A stretch of 64,000 nucleotides of DNA from an uncultured Eubacterium sp. (lineage in GTDB: Bacteria > Bacillota > Clostridia > Lachnospirales > Lachnospiraceae), in the NCBI GenBank assembly GCA_910584875.1, contig CAJUDA010000002.1:111797-175796 (forward strand), written 5' to 3'. The notes beneath the pieces are model-generated. The model was given only the letters and a program-made list of their open reading frames with translations, was not told the DNA's origin and ran no database searches. The position numbers and the translations under genes are program-made. Positions 1-9,052 of this stretch are shown piece after piece (within the stretch, counting starts at the first letter, position 1; each line of letters begins with the position of its first letter).

Positions 1-490
1 CCATCCCAAACATCAGCACAGCGAATCCTGCCAGTATAGCTCCGATATCCCTGCGTTTCTCTGTCTTTGCACCCATGATCAGTATGACGCCGAGCATCGC
101 CAGGACCGGTGTAAAGGAAGAAGGTTTCAATAATTTTATAAAAAAGTTGCCGCTCTGTATCCCTGTAAGACTGAGAAGCCATGAAGTCACAGTGGTTCCG
201 ATATTGGCTCCCATAATAACTCCTACCGCCTGACCCAGTTTCATAATGCCGGAATTAACAAAGCCGACCACGGTCACCGTGGTAGCAGAGGAAGACTGGA
301 TCACTGCTGTGACTCCTGCTCCCAGCAGGACTGCCTTGATGGGATTATCTGTCAGTCTCTCCAGAATCTTCTCCAGCCGTCCCCCGGACACACTGGTCAG
401 CCCCTCTCCCATTACATGCATTCCGTAAAGAAACAGGGCAAGCCCGCCCACCAGTGTCAGGGCACCAAAAAACATTTCTGAAAAACTCAT
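1..490 (-). CDS. Na+/phosphate cotransporter family protein (partial)
   Basis: This is the N-terminal 163 codons of a membrane transporter of the Na/Pi cotransporter family (PF02690, NptA/PhoU-type), which imports phosphate with sodium. The gene runs off the left edge, so the C-terminal half is not visible. The visible part starts MSFSEMFFGALTLVGG, has several hydrophobic segments, and carries the family's hallmark QSSSATT motif near residue 65 followed by a GANIGTT motif. A strong AGGAGGT ribosome site sits just upstream of the ATG at 490. It is transcribed away from the ABC operon's 3' end. The family assignment is secure; the substrate is inferred from the family. Confidence 0.9.
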   Translation of the reverse strand, partial: MSFSEMFFGALTLVGGLALFLYGMHVMGEGLTSVSGGRLEKILERLTDNPIKAVLLGAGVTAVIQSSSATTVTVVGFVNSGIMKLGQAVGVIMGANIGTTVTSWLLSLTGIQSGNFFIKLLKPSSFTPVLAMLGVILIMGAKTEKRRDIGAILAGFAVLMFGM

Positions 491-612
491 ACCGCCTACC
501 TCCTCAATTTTACATCTCTATGCTTTATTTTAGTACACTGTGTACCATATCATACCAAAGTAAAGCTGGATTGATGACAATGTAAAATCAATGTAAAGTT
601 TTGTCAGAAATG

Positions 613-1788
613 TTATTCTTTATACATCGTATGGTTATTTTCATCCATCCTGCCCCGCAGCCAGGCAAGACTTACGCAAAACAGCGCGGTCCCAAACAGG
701 ATCTGTATCCCCATACACTGCCACAGGCCGGTCAGCGGTTTCCCCGCTGTATAACGATCGATAAGACCATTTCCATATGTGTGCCAGTAAGAAGGGAGAA
801 AGCGGGCTGCTTTGGCGAGATTGCCGCCCAGAAATTCAACCGGGGCAAAAATACCTCCCAGCACACTCATACCCAGACCGATGACATTTGCCGCCATAGT
901 AAGGGCAGCATTTGTCTGGAACACCTGTCCGGCAAGAAAGGCAATCCCCAGCGCACAGGGAAGAAAGCTAAACATATTAAGAATATATAAAAATCCCTGA
1001 TAGGAAAGAACCCCACTTCCGGTACCGAGCAGCACAAGCAGAAAATACAGGATGCATAGCCCGGTCCCTATCGTGACAGAAGCAGACAGGATTTCTATAT
1101 TTATCCGGATTTCCGGGTAAGCTGAACACTGGCTGCGGTGCTTTACCGCCCTGCGCTGGAATACCATCACGCTGGGACCGATCCCCACAACACAGACCGA
1201 TATCAGTATATAGGGCAGGTATAAAAAGAAATAATACACACTACTGTGCAGATTCTCACTCCCGCTATCATCTACCGTCACCGGCGTATCGCAGCTGCCC
1301 GCCTCAGCCGCCTTCTGCAGTGCTTCTGCCAGCCCATCTCCTTTTTTCAGCCAGTGCCGGACAAGATTTACATAATCCGATACAAGGCTTTGGAACACCC
1401 TGCTGTAGACCGATCCCGGTACGGTCGTCATCCCGACTGTCATATTCTCTCTTCCATTTTTCAACGAATCTCCGAAACCTTTAGGGATCCGCAGGACACA
1501 CACCAGATTGCGCTCATATAATTCATCCATCAACAATTCTTCCCGGTCTTCTGCTGCAACCTTCTCATGGTGTTTTTCGACATAGGAGACCAGACCTTTA
1601 CTCAGCTCAGAATCATCTTCGTCAAATACGGCAAATGGATAGCAGGTTTTCTGCCAGTTCTTTTTGCCTTCGTCATCTGCCCTGCTTGACGATATGATCA
1701 ATGCCACGCCCATAAAAATGCACAGGTACAGGATGACAGATCCTTTATGCTGTCTGAATATACGAAAAAAGGTCTTATACACCTGCAT
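613..1788 (-). CDS. ABC-2 type permease, second subunit
   Basis: A 391-residue membrane protein with one hydrophobic segment near residues 15-33, a long soluble domain, and a cluster of about five membrane segments in the C-terminal half. This is the layout of ABC-2 type exporter permeases of the YhgE/LnrM-N kind. It overlaps the preceding permease gene by 14 bases and has a GAGGAGG ribosome site inside that gene's end, so the two are probably translationally coupled. With the partner permease and the ATPase it should form one heterodimeric efflux pump. The substrate is unknown; comparable three-gene sets next to NarL-type kinases export antibiotics or lipids. Confidence 0.8.
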   Translation of the reverse strand: MQVYKTFFRIFRQHKGSVILYLCIFMGVALIISSSRADDEGKKNWQKTCYPFAVFDEDDSELSKGLVSYVEKHHEKVAAEDREELLMDELYERNLVCVLRIPKGFGDSLKNGRENMTVGMTTVPGSVYSRVFQSLVSDYVNLVRHWLKKGDGLAEALQKAAEAGSCDTPVTVDDSGSENLHSSVYYFFLYLPYILISVCVVGIGPSVMVFQRRAVKHRSQCSAYPEIRINIEILSASVTIGTGLCILYFLLVLLGTGSGVLSYQGFLYILNMFSFLPCALGIAFLAGQVFQTNAALTMAANVIGLGMSVLGGIFAPVEFLGGNLAKAARFLPSYWHTYGNGLIDRYTAGKPLTGLWQCMGIQILFGTALFCVSLAWLRGRMDENNHTMYKE

Positions 1789-2866
1789 ACCATTTCCTCC
1801 TCTTCAAAATCAGACAGAGCAGCACAAGCAATACCGTAACTCCGCCAAGCCTGCCGATATCCAGCAAAAACCGGCTGTACCCGCCATACACATTTAAAGA
1901 ATAAAACGCATCCGATATCATTGCCGCCGGATTGATGTCATTCAGCCACGGAATACTGTGCTCAATGCCGTCACGGATCCCGTGTATCATAAGATCATCC
2001 AGGGCACAGCATACCAGAATGATACCCGTCAGCACAGCAAGACGGACACTGTCCCTCCGAAGGGGAAGGGAACCGGTAAACATCCCGAGCATAATCCCGC
2101 TGCTGACAGCAACGGGCAGGAGAAGCAGCAGGATCAGCAGATAACGGTCCCCCAGACGGACACCGAGTACAAACCGCATATAGATAAATACGATACAGGA
2201 AGCTCCATACCCGGCGATCTCACAGGCGAGGAAATCTGCCAGCATTCCCTTTGTCCTTCCGACCGGAGATACCGCACGTCTCAGTCCCGGTCCAGAGGCG
2301 CCGTCCCATTCCATCATGGCACACTCATATCCCGCCAGAGAGGCAAGAAGGCACACAAGCGCCATCACAGCATAAATAAAATTCATGGCAGGCTTCATAT
2401 TGTCCCCCCCAATATCGGACTCTGTCACAAAACTATGTTCCACCGTCCACGGCATGTCATAGTTCCTGCACTGTTCCACACGGTTGAGGATCATCTGCAG
2501 CAGAGAAGGTATATCTCCGCTCTCCAGCACCCTCAGCGACAGCTTATCCCCTATATACACGATTCCCTCTGCCTTTCCCTGCTCCAGCAATGCCTGTGCC
2601 TCCTGCTCCGTTGTCTCGGTGATCTCCAGCAGCGGCATTCCCCGGCCGGACGCCGCCTCTCTCAGAAGCCGGCTGTATTCTTCATCATCTGCCTGCACGA
2701 CCACTGCCACCGGAATCGTATCAAACTTTTCTTCCATCTCAAATGACCGCGCTGTCATAAGATGCATAAACGTTCCTATGATAACAGGAAATGCCAGAAG
2801 CCAGAACACAATATTTCTGTTCTTTCCTATCCTTTTCAGCGAATATTTCAATAAATGGATAAACAT
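1775..2866 (-). CDS. ABC-2 type permease, first subunit
   Basis: A 363-residue membrane protein with an N-terminal membrane segment (about residues 18-38), a soluble region, and five or so hydrophobic segments from about residue 165 to the end, typical of ABC-2 permeases. It lies 25 bases after the ATPase gene and overlaps the next permease, so the three form one transcription unit. It belongs to the same broad family as the following gene but is clearly divergent from it, which suggests a heterodimeric channel. The family call is firm; the cargo cannot be told from sequence. Confidence 0.8.
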   Translation of the reverse strand: MFIHLLKYSLKRIGKNRNIVFWLLAFPVIIGTFMHLMTARSFEMEEKFDTIPVAVVVQADDEEYSRLLREAASGRGMPLLEITETTEQEAQALLEQGKAEGIVYIGDKLSLRVLESGDIPSLLQMILNRVEQCRNYDMPWTVEHSFVTESDIGGDNMKPAMNFIYAVMALVCLLASLAGYECAMMEWDGASGPGLRRAVSPVGRTKGMLADFLACEIAGYGASCIVFIYMRFVLGVRLGDRYLLILLLLLPVAVSSGIMLGMFTGSLPLRRDSVRLAVLTGIILVCCALDDLMIHGIRDGIEHSIPWLNDINPAAMISDAFYSLNVYGGYSRFLLDIGRLGGVTVLLVLLCLILKRRKWYAGV

Positions 2867-2891
2867 CTCTCTGTCCTCCCTGATACCCGTA

Positions 2892-3830
2892 CTAATCCTG
2901 CATCTCCCGTCCTGTCATCTCAAGAAACACATCATTCAGTGTCGGCTGTTCGGTGTATACCCGTCCGGTCAGGATGTCATGCTCCCGCAGATAATCCAGC
3001 ACGTGAAACAGATTCTGGTTCCCGCCGCTAAATTTGACCCGGACCCATCCATCTTTATGGGAGACCTCATAGGCACCAGGGAGAGCTTTCAGTCCATTCA
3101 GCCTCTCATTCGCAACACCAGGAATCTCCACTGCTATGGTTTCTGTATTTTTAAGCATCCTTTTTAGCTTTACTTTCGTTCCCTCTGCGACATTCCTTCC
3201 TTTGTCTATAATGGAAATCCTGGTGCAGATCTGTTCCACCTCCTCCATATAATGCGAGGTATAGACGATAGTCGCTCCCTGACGGTTCAGCTCGGTTATC
3301 CCCTGGAGGATCTGATCCCTGCTCTTTGGATCGATCGCCACTGTCGGCTCATCAAAGAAGATCAGCTGTGGCTTGTGGGCGATCCCGCAGGCGATGTTCA
3401 GTCGTCTTTTAATACCCTCTGACAGTCTGGATGGGCGGATTCTCTCATATCCCTCCAGACCAGCAAACGCTGCCGCCTCTTTTACATATTCTTTCCGTTT
3501 ACTCTTATCCTGAATATACAGACCGCAAAAGTAATCAATATTTTCATATACGGTCAGTTCTTCTATCACGGCAATATTCTGGGGCACAACTCCGATTTTC
3601 GCCTTTAACTCATAATCCTCCACCCTCATCTCCCTGCCATAGATATGGATCATTCCACGGTCATACGGCAACAGGGACAGGGCACACTGGATTATAGTCG
3701 TTTTCCCGGAAGCATTCGGTCCCAGAAGCCCCAGGATCTCCCCTTCCCCCACACGGAGGTTAAAATGATCCACTGCTACCAGTTCCTTATACCGTTTTAC
3801 CAGATTTTCAATTTCGACAACCGCAGACAT
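2892..3830 (-). CDS. ABC transporter ATP-binding protein
   Basis: A 312-residue cytosolic ATPase that would power the two permeases encoded downstream. The Walker A motif is GPNASGKTT (residues 37-45), the signature motif is LSEGI (136-140, a variant of LSGGQ), and Walker B with the catalytic glutamate is LIFFDEPT (156-163), followed by an H-loop in TSHYMEE. A C-terminal extension of about 90 residues matches the usual DrrA/CcmA-type exporter ATPases. It is first in its operon and divergent from a two-component system. This layout resembles the LnrJK-LnrLMN linearmycin-resistance arrangement of Bacillus, so a drug or lipid efflux role is plausible but inferred. Confidence 0.92.
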   Translation of the reverse strand: MSAVVEIENLVKRYKELVAVDHFNLRVGEGEILGLLGPNASGKTTIIQCALSLLPYDRGMIHIYGREMRVEDYELKAKIGVVPQNIAVIEELTVYENIDYFCGLYIQDKSKRKEYVKEAAAFAGLEGYERIRPSRLSEGIKRRLNIACGIAHKPQLIFFDEPTVAIDPKSRDQILQGITELNRQGATIVYTSHYMEEVEQICTRISIIDKGRNVAEGTKVKLKRMLKNTETIAVEIPGVANERLNGLKALPGAYEVSHKDGWVRVKFSGGNQNLFHVLDYLREHDILTGRVYTEQPTLNDVFLEMTGREMQD

Positions 3831-3904
3831 CCCTCTACCTCCTTTTCCTTCTAGTATATATGACTTCCCGTGATTAGAAAAGTGAAAATGTTAATACTTC
3901 TAAT

Positions 3905-3918
3905 ATGACATTTGTCAT
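3905..3918. promoter_or_regulatory. Perfect 6-2-6 palindrome between divergent ABC and TCS operons
   Basis: The 14-bp sequence ATGACATTTGTCAT is a perfect inverted repeat with a 2-bp centre. It lies in the roughly 150-bp gap between the divergent ATPase and kinase genes and touches the proposed -35 box of the kinase gene. NarL-type response regulators bind such short palindromes, so this is a candidate operator for the response regulator encoded at 5059-5688. The assignment is inference. Confidence 0.5.
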
Positions 3919-3947
3919 TTACTTTTTTACACAACTTATCGTATAAT
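3918..3947 (+). promoter_or_regulatory. Promoter of the two-component system operon
   Basis: A consensus -10 box TATAAT (3942-3947) follows a weak -35 box TTTACT (3918-3923) at 18-bp spacing, about 30 bases before the GTG start of the kinase. The weak -35 box next to the palindrome fits an activator-dependent promoter. Confidence 0.5.
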
Positions 3948-3977
3948 ATGCTTATAATGCCCAAGGAGGAAACTGAT

Positions 3978-5054
3978 GTGAAGGATCTGGGAAACAAACT
4001 GCTGCTATTTCTCATATGCAGTTATTTTATGTACTTGAATGATCTCTCACCACTGGCAGTCACTGCCCTGACTGCCGCCCTGTCCATCAGCAGTCTGTGT
4101 ACTTATTTTAAAAACAGCCGTGCCGCTTCCTTTCTGTTATGGTGTTATCTGCCCGTCACTGTAGTGCTGCCTCTGTTCAGCATCTACCTGCCGCTGCTCA
4201 CGTATGATGTATGCCAGTGCCGGCAAAAATCCCTGCTGGCTGCGCTGGCCGCTGCAGAATTGCTGTACTGTATACAGCTGTCCCCGGCAATGCAGGCAGC
4301 TTTCCTCGTCACAACGCTCTGTGCCATACTGATGTACCGGTACACCAGTCAGCTCGATCTGCTCCGGCGCGAGCTTCACAGAACCCAGGATGACAGCCAG
4401 GAATCCGCCGCTACCCTGCAGGAGAGAAACCGTGCCCTGATCCAGAATCAGGATGCCGGGATCCGTGTTGCCACGCTGTCTGAACGCAACCGCATTGCCC
4501 GTTCCATCCATGACAATGTAGGGCATCTGCTCACCCGTTCCCTGCTGCAGACAGGTGCACTCATGGTAACAAACAGACAGCCTGATCTGAGAGAACCTCT
4601 CTCTACCCTCCAGGATACGCTGAACACGGCCATGACAAGCATCCGTGAAAGCGTTCACGATCTGCACGATGAGTCCATCGACCTGTACACCGCACTGGCA
4701 GACATCATCCGGGGGATCACCACCCCTTCCATCGAACTGGAATATGATATGGGCAGCGATATTCCCCGGGATTTAAAATATACTTTCATTATTATTGTAA
4801 AGGAAGCAGTAAATAATATACAAAAACACAGCAATGCCACCACTGCCCGCATCCTGGTACGGGAACATCCCGGATTTTACCAGCTTCATATCCAGGATAA
4901 TGGCAGTTCTGCCACCCTCCCCCTCTCCGGATACGGCGGAGGGATCGGCTTATCCAATATGACGGAACGGGTACACGCACTGGATGGTACGATCGATTTC
5001 CGCACGGAACATGGATTTCTGATCGCCATCACGATTATGAAAAAGGAGTTTTGA
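3978..5054 (+). CDS. NarL-family sensor histidine kinase
   Basis: A membrane sensor kinase of 358 residues that should phosphorylate the response regulator encoded 4 bases downstream. About four hydrophobic segments fill the first 120 residues with almost no outside loop, so the signal is probably sensed in or at the membrane. The HisKA_3 phosphoacceptor is the histidine in RSIHDNVGHLL (His178), and the ATPase domain has the N-box EAVNNIQKH and a glycine-rich GGGIGLSNM motif near the C-terminus. I chose the GTG at 3978 because AAGGAGG lies 8 bases before it; an upstream in-frame ATG at 3912 lacks such a site. It is divergent from the ABC exporter operon, its likely target. Confidence 0.88.
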   Translation: MKDLGNKLLLFLICSYFMYLNDLSPLAVTALTAALSISSLCTYFKNSRAASFLLWCYLPVTVVLPLFSIYLPLLTYDVCQCRQKSLLAALAAAELLYCIQLSPAMQAAFLVTTLCAILMYRYTSQLDLLRRELHRTQDDSQESAATLQERNRALIQNQDAGIRVATLSERNRIARSIHDNVGHLLTRSLLQTGALMVTNRQPDLREPLSTLQDTLNTAMTSIRESVHDLHDESIDLYTALADIIRGITTPSIELEYDMGSDIPRDLKYTFIIIVKEAVNNIQKHSNATTARILVREHPGFYQLHIQDNGSSATLPLSGYGGGIGLSNMTERVHALDGTIDFRTEHGFLIAITIMKKEF

Positions 5055-5058
5055 ATTT

Positions 5059-5688
5059 ATGAGAGTTTTAATTGTAGATGATGATAATCTGGTCGCCCTC
5101 TCCCTGAAAACGATCCTGGAAACAGACCGGCAGATCGAAGTTGCCGGCATCGGCAATAATGGTCCGGATGCCATCGCCCTATATGACCAGCTGTCCCCCG
5201 ATATCCTCCTTCTGGATATCCGTATGGACGGTATGTCCGGTCTGGAAGCGGGTACGCAGATATTGAACCGGCATCCCGGGGCAAAAATCCTTTTCCTGAC
5301 CACCTTCTCGGATGATGAATATATCGTCCGCTCTCTGCATATCGGAGCGAAAGGATATATTCTGAAACAGAACTTCGAGAGCATCCTGCCTGCACTTGCC
5401 GCTGTCGAAAACGGACAGACCGTATTTGGTGATGAGATCACAGCGCGACTGCCCGATCTCATGAAGCATACGCCGTCCACATCATCTCCGGTATTCAACC
5501 AGTACCACATCACAGAAAAAGAAATGATGATCATACACAAAGTGGCAGAGGGATTAAACAACCGGGAGATCGCAGAGGCACTCTTTCTCAGCGAAGGAAC
5601 CGTGCGCAATTATCTCAGCATAATATTAGAAAAGCTGGGTCTGCGCGACAGAACCCAGCTTGCCATCTTCTATTTTCACCACAGCTGA
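5059..5688 (+). CDS. NarL/LuxR-family response regulator
   Basis: A 209-residue transcription regulator with a receiver domain (acidic DDD at 7-9, phosphoacceptor Asp53 in LLLDIRMDG, conserved Lys near 106) and a LuxR-type helix-turn-helix at about residues 150-207 (GLNNREIAEALFLSEGTVRNY). The ribosome site overlaps the end of the kinase gene, so the pair is coupled. It most likely activates the divergent ABC exporter operon, possibly through the palindrome at 3905-3918. The gene ends directly against the convergent aminotransferase gene, with no room for a terminator between them. Confidence 0.92.
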   Translation: MRVLIVDDDNLVALSLKTILETDRQIEVAGIGNNGPDAIALYDQLSPDILLLDIRMDGMSGLEAGTQILNRHPGAKILFLTTFSDDEYIVRSLHIGAKGYILKQNFESILPALAAVENGQTVFGDEITARLPDLMKHTPSTSSPVFNQYHITEKEMMIIHKVAEGLNNREIAEALFLSEGTVRNYLSIILEKLGLRDRTQLAIFYFHHS

Positions 5689-6876
5689 TCATTTCCCATA
5701 TGCCTGTGCCAGTGCCTGAAATGCCGGCAATGCATTCTGGATCTGCTCTGTGCTGACACAATAAGAGATACGGACAAATCCCGGCGTACCAAAACTGTCC
5801 GCCGGAACAAGCAGCAGTTCATATTCCTTCGCCTTCTCTGAAAAGGCTGACGCATCCTTTTCCAGTGACTCCACAAAAAGATAGAACGCACCATCCGGTC
5901 TGATGCAGCGGTATCCGTATTCGGTAAGCGCCTGATATAACAGATCCCTGTTTTTTTTGTAAACAGATACATCTGCCGTCTGACCCTGGCAGCGTTTCAC
6001 AACCTGCTGAAACAGGCTCGGCGCGCATACATAGCCCAGTGACCTTCCTGCACCGCATACTGCCGCATAGATCTGCTGCCACTGAACGGCACGGTCTGAT
6101 ACTGCGATATAACCGATCCGCTCACCCGGCAGGGAAAGCGATTTACTGTAAGAATAACAGACGATCGTATTATCATAATAATTCATCAGATAGGGAACCT
6201 CTACGTCATCATATACCAGCTCCCTGTATGGCTCATCCGTGATCAGAAAGATCGGGTGCCCGTACTCCTTCTGTTTTTTCTCCAGAGTCGCACATGCCTG
6301 CCGGATCCCCTCTTCGTGGATCACGACACCGGACGGATTGTTGGGCGAATTTAGTATGACCGCCTTGGTATGTCTGGTCACCGCCGCCGCCAGCGCTTCC
6401 TGATCAATCTGAAAATCGTGCGGATCCGAATTCACAACCACAAGTTTCGATCCCGTATTTTCCACAAACACACGGTATTCCGGGAAAAAGGGGGCAAAGG
6501 CGATAAACTCATCCCCTTCCTCCGCCAGTGCCTTTAAGGTAATGGACAAAGAGGCTGCTGCTCCCACTGTAATATAGAAATTATCCGCCGTCAGCGACGT
6601 CCCGTGCTGCCCGTTGACATAACCGGCGATCGCCTGCCGCAGTCCGGCGTCTCCCTGTGCCGAGGTATAACCGTGCAGAAGCACCGGATCCACGTCCCGC
6701 ACAACCTCCTCGATCGCCTCCTGGACGCATTGTGGCGCCGGCACACTGGGATTGCCGATACTGAAATCAAATACATGATCCTCGCCGATCTCCGCCTTCC
6801 TCTCTTTTGCAAACTCAAACAGATCGCGGATCACCGAACGGTTTGTTCCCAACTCTAGCATCTTCTCTGATAACAT
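5689..6876 (-). CDS. Pyridoxal-phosphate aminotransferase, class I/II
   Basis: A 395-residue fold-type I aminotransferase (AspB/AspC-like). Visible motifs are NSPNNPSG near residue 177, DEPY near 214, the PLP-binding lysine Lys245 in SYSKSLSLPGERIGY, and a C-terminal arginine in GFVRISY that binds the substrate carboxylate. The start at 6876 is preceded by AAAGGAG; longer in-frame starts upstream add an unrelated basic stretch. It follows a cell-wall hydrolase gene after 43 bases and is probably the last gene of the mntP-thiD run. The amino-acid substrate cannot be fixed from the sequence. Confidence 0.9.
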   Translation of the reverse strand: MLSEKMLELGTNRSVIRDLFEFAKERKAEIGEDHVFDFSIGNPSVPAPQCVQEAIEEVVRDVDPVLLHGYTSAQGDAGLRQAIAGYVNGQHGTSLTADNFYITVGAAASLSITLKALAEEGDEFIAFAPFFPEYRVFVENTGSKLVVVNSDPHDFQIDQEALAAAVTRHTKAVILNSPNNPSGVVIHEEGIRQACATLEKKQKEYGHPIFLITDEPYRELVYDDVEVPYLMNYYDNTIVCYSYSKSLSLPGERIGYIAVSDRAVQWQQIYAAVCGAGRSLGYVCAPSLFQQVVKRCQGQTADVSVYKKNRDLLYQALTEYGYRCIRPDGAFYLFVESLEKDASAFSEKAKEYELLLVPADSFGTPGFVRISYCVSTEQIQNALPAFQALAQAYGK

Positions 6877-6919
6877 GACTCTGTACTCCTTTCGTGATAA
6901 AAAATATGTGGTCTGAACC

Positions 6920-8236
6920 CTATGGCCGCCCCATCGGGTAACCAAAATAATTGTTCGCCGGACGAGCCGCCCACAGCGTGCCAAGGATCGGTTTGCCTTT
7001 ACTGTCAAAGCCCTCGCACTGATATCCGACAAACATCTCAACATGATAGATCCCTTTATATCTTCCGTTTTTGGCACCGGTGCAGAACATCAGATCTCCG
7101 GGACGCAGTTTCATGCCCTGGATGTTCTTTTTATTCAGTCCGCCCTTGATCCTCTTATTCTTCTTAAAAAGATATTTCGCAATATTTGCCGCCACTGGTG
7201 CATAATGCCGGTCGCCAAAGGTCTTGCCGATCTTTTTATATGAACGCCATACAAGGGAGCTGCAGTCATAATAGCCCTTTTGCATTCTCCTGGGCTGGCT
7301 GTATTTGCCTTTTGCCGTCTTCTTCGCTGTGCTGATCACTTTTTTGATCTTTGTCGTCACCACAGAGACCGCACAGCCAACCTTCTGTCCGTCCACGATC
7401 GCATAAACCACCGTATTACCCGTCTTTTTCGCCTTAATGACACCCTTGGATGAAATGGTCGCCACTTTCTTTTTCATCGTTTTCCATTTGATCTTATCCG
7501 GATACCCTTTGATCTTCAGCGTCGTTTTCTTTTTGGGCGTCAGAACGGCTGAAATTTTATTGATCTTTACGACGGATGTTATGATCTTCAGTGTAAATGC
7601 CTTATTGTTTATATATATGGTCAGGGTTGTCGTCCCCTTGTTTCCTGAAAATATTTTCAGCGTCTTCGTCTTCGGATCCAGTACACATTCGATATCCATT
7701 CCATCATAGGATGAGGTCCAGCTAAACGTATGATATGTCAGATCCGGCATATTTCTGAAAGCAATGGCATATTCTTTTGCCTGCTCATTTATGATATAGG
7801 TGCAGAGTTCTGTCTTTTGCAGCGCAGCACCAGAGACGTCAGCGCAGCACCGGAAACAATAGCTGGCAGAAAAAAGGCGGACGCCCTCACTATCGTATCC
7901 ATTTGCCGTTACAACTGCCTTGCCGCCGCCTGTCACCTTATAAACACCGTTTTCGTCTACCTGAACTACCGCCTTATCAGAAGTCAGAAACTCCGTGCGT
8001 GCCAGTTCTCCATAGATGTTCCCATCCTCGTACCCGATGCGGATCTGTCCGGTATCTCCTGTCTGGTACAGTTCTTCCTCACTGATATATTCGCCGTCCA
8101 CCTCCTCGGCCTGCTGTCCGTTATACAGATACAGCGGTCGTTCCGCCGCCCGGCAGGGATCCGCGCTGCCCATCCGGCAGAAGCCTGCCAGCATAAGTAA
8201 TATTCCTGTCAATATGTACTGTCTGATCACTCTCAT
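6920..8236 (-). CDS. Secreted NlpC/P60-type cell-wall hydrolase with Big2 domain
   Basis: A 438-residue exported protein. It has an N-terminal signal peptide (RQYILTGILLMLAGF), an Ig-like region with a Big2 repeat at about residues 215-290, and a C-terminal NlpC/P60-like cysteine peptidase domain. The catalytic cysteine is Cys325 in DCSSLVW and the histidine is His398 in YHVEMFVGY. Enzymes of this family cleave peptide bonds in peptidoglycan stem peptides. The start at 8236 has AAGGAG before it; an earlier in-frame ATG at 8272 would overlap thiD and hide the signal peptide. It lies 19 bases after thiD. Confidence 0.82.
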   Translation of the reverse strand: MRVIRQYILTGILLMLAGFCRMGSADPCRAAERPLYLYNGQQAEEVDGEYISEEELYQTGDTGQIRIGYEDGNIYGELARTEFLTSDKAVVQVDENGVYKVTGGGKAVVTANGYDSEGVRLFSASYCFRCCADVSGAALQKTELCTYIINEQAKEYAIAFRNMPDLTYHTFSWTSSYDGMDIECVLDPKTKTLKIFSGNKGTTTLTIYINNKAFTLKIITSVVKINKISAVLTPKKKTTLKIKGYPDKIKWKTMKKKVATISSKGVIKAKKTGNTVVYAIVDGQKVGCAVSVVTTKIKKVISTAKKTAKGKYSQPRRMQKGYYDCSSLVWRSYKKIGKTFGDRHYAPVAANIAKYLFKKNKRIKGGLNKKNIQGMKLRPGDLMFCTGAKNGRYKGIYHVEMFVGYQCEGFDSKGKPILGTLWAARPANNYFGYPMGRP

Positions 8237-8255
8237 ATGTAGTTCTCCTTCCTCT

Positions 8256-9035
8256 CTATCTCCGGTAAGCATGGTTCAGCGGACCACTTCCTTTTCCCAG
8301 ATCCAGACCATCCTCCAATGCTCCTGATATATATTCCTTTGCCTGTCCCACCGCCTCCGTCAGAGGCAGTCCCTGGGCAAGACCTGACGCAATGGCGCTG
8401 GACAGTGTACACCCGGTGCCATGGGTATTCGGGGTCTCGATACGCCTTCCGTGAAACCACTGGCTGCCCCCTCCGGTGCAAAGCAGGTCATTGGCATCAT
8501 TCAGGCTGTGTCCGCCCTTGCAGAGCACAGCGCAGTGATATTCACCATATATTTTCTCCGCGGCCCTGACCATATCGTCCTGGCTCCTGATCTCTATTGC
8601 CGCCAGCACTTCCGTCTCCGGAATATTGGGCGTGATCACCGTCGCCAGCGGCAAAAGCCGTGACCGGAGTACCGCCACCGCCTCTTTATTGATGAGACGT
8701 GCGCCGCTGGTCGCTACCATAACCGGGTCCACCACAATATTTTTTGCCTCATATTGAACGAGTTTATCCGCGATCACCCCGATCAGGTCTCCGGATGATA
8801 CCATGCCGATCTTCACCGCATCCGGTGGTATATCCATAAACACCGCATCCAGCTGTTTGGCAAGAAAATCCGGGGAGACCTCCATAATACCTGTCACGCC
8901 CATCGTATTCTGTGCTGTCAGTGCTGTAATGGCACTCATCGCATAGACCCCGTTTGCCATCATGGTTTTGATATCCGCCTGTATCCCGGCTCCTCCGCTG
9001 CAGTCGCTGCCAGCAATGGTCAGTGCTGTGTTCAT
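8256..9035 (-). CDS. thiD: Hydroxymethylpyrimidine/phosphomethylpyrimidine kinase
   Basis: A 259-residue ribokinase-fold enzyme that phosphorylates hydroxymethylpyrimidine (phosphate) in thiamine biosynthesis or salvage. The N-terminal TIAGSDCSGGAGIQADIK, the central DPVMVATSGARL and the C-terminal NTHGTGCTLSSAIA anion-hole motif are all present and of normal spacing. GGAGG precedes the ATG by 9 bases. It sits between mntP and the NlpC gene in one run, with no other thiamine genes in the window and no visible TPP riboswitch, so salvage is more likely than full synthesis. Confidence 0.95.
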   Translation of the reverse strand: MNTALTIAGSDCSGGAGIQADIKTMMANGVYAMSAITALTAQNTMGVTGIMEVSPDFLAKQLDAVFMDIPPDAVKIGMVSSGDLIGVIADKLVQYEAKNIVVDPVMVATSGARLINKEAVAVLRSRLLPLATVITPNIPETEVLAAIEIRSQDDMVRAAEKIYGEYHCAVLCKGGHSLNDANDLLCTGGGSQWFHGRRIETPNTHGTGCTLSSAIASGLAQGLPLTEAVGQAKEYISGALEDGLDLGKGSGPLNHAYRR

Positions 9036-9052
9036 CCAACATTTCCTCCAAT

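Noticed and set aside
1958..2746. Plus-strand open frame of 262 codons
   Set aside because: It is antisense to the ABC permease gene and its translation looks random.
5059..5688. This regulator as the missing AgrA
   Set aside because: It is a NarL/LuxR-type protein paired with its own kinase and 53 kb away; AgrA-type proteins have a LytTR domain.
9036..9052. TPP riboswitch for thiD
   Set aside because: Only 17 bases separate thiD from mntP; no THI-element is possible there.
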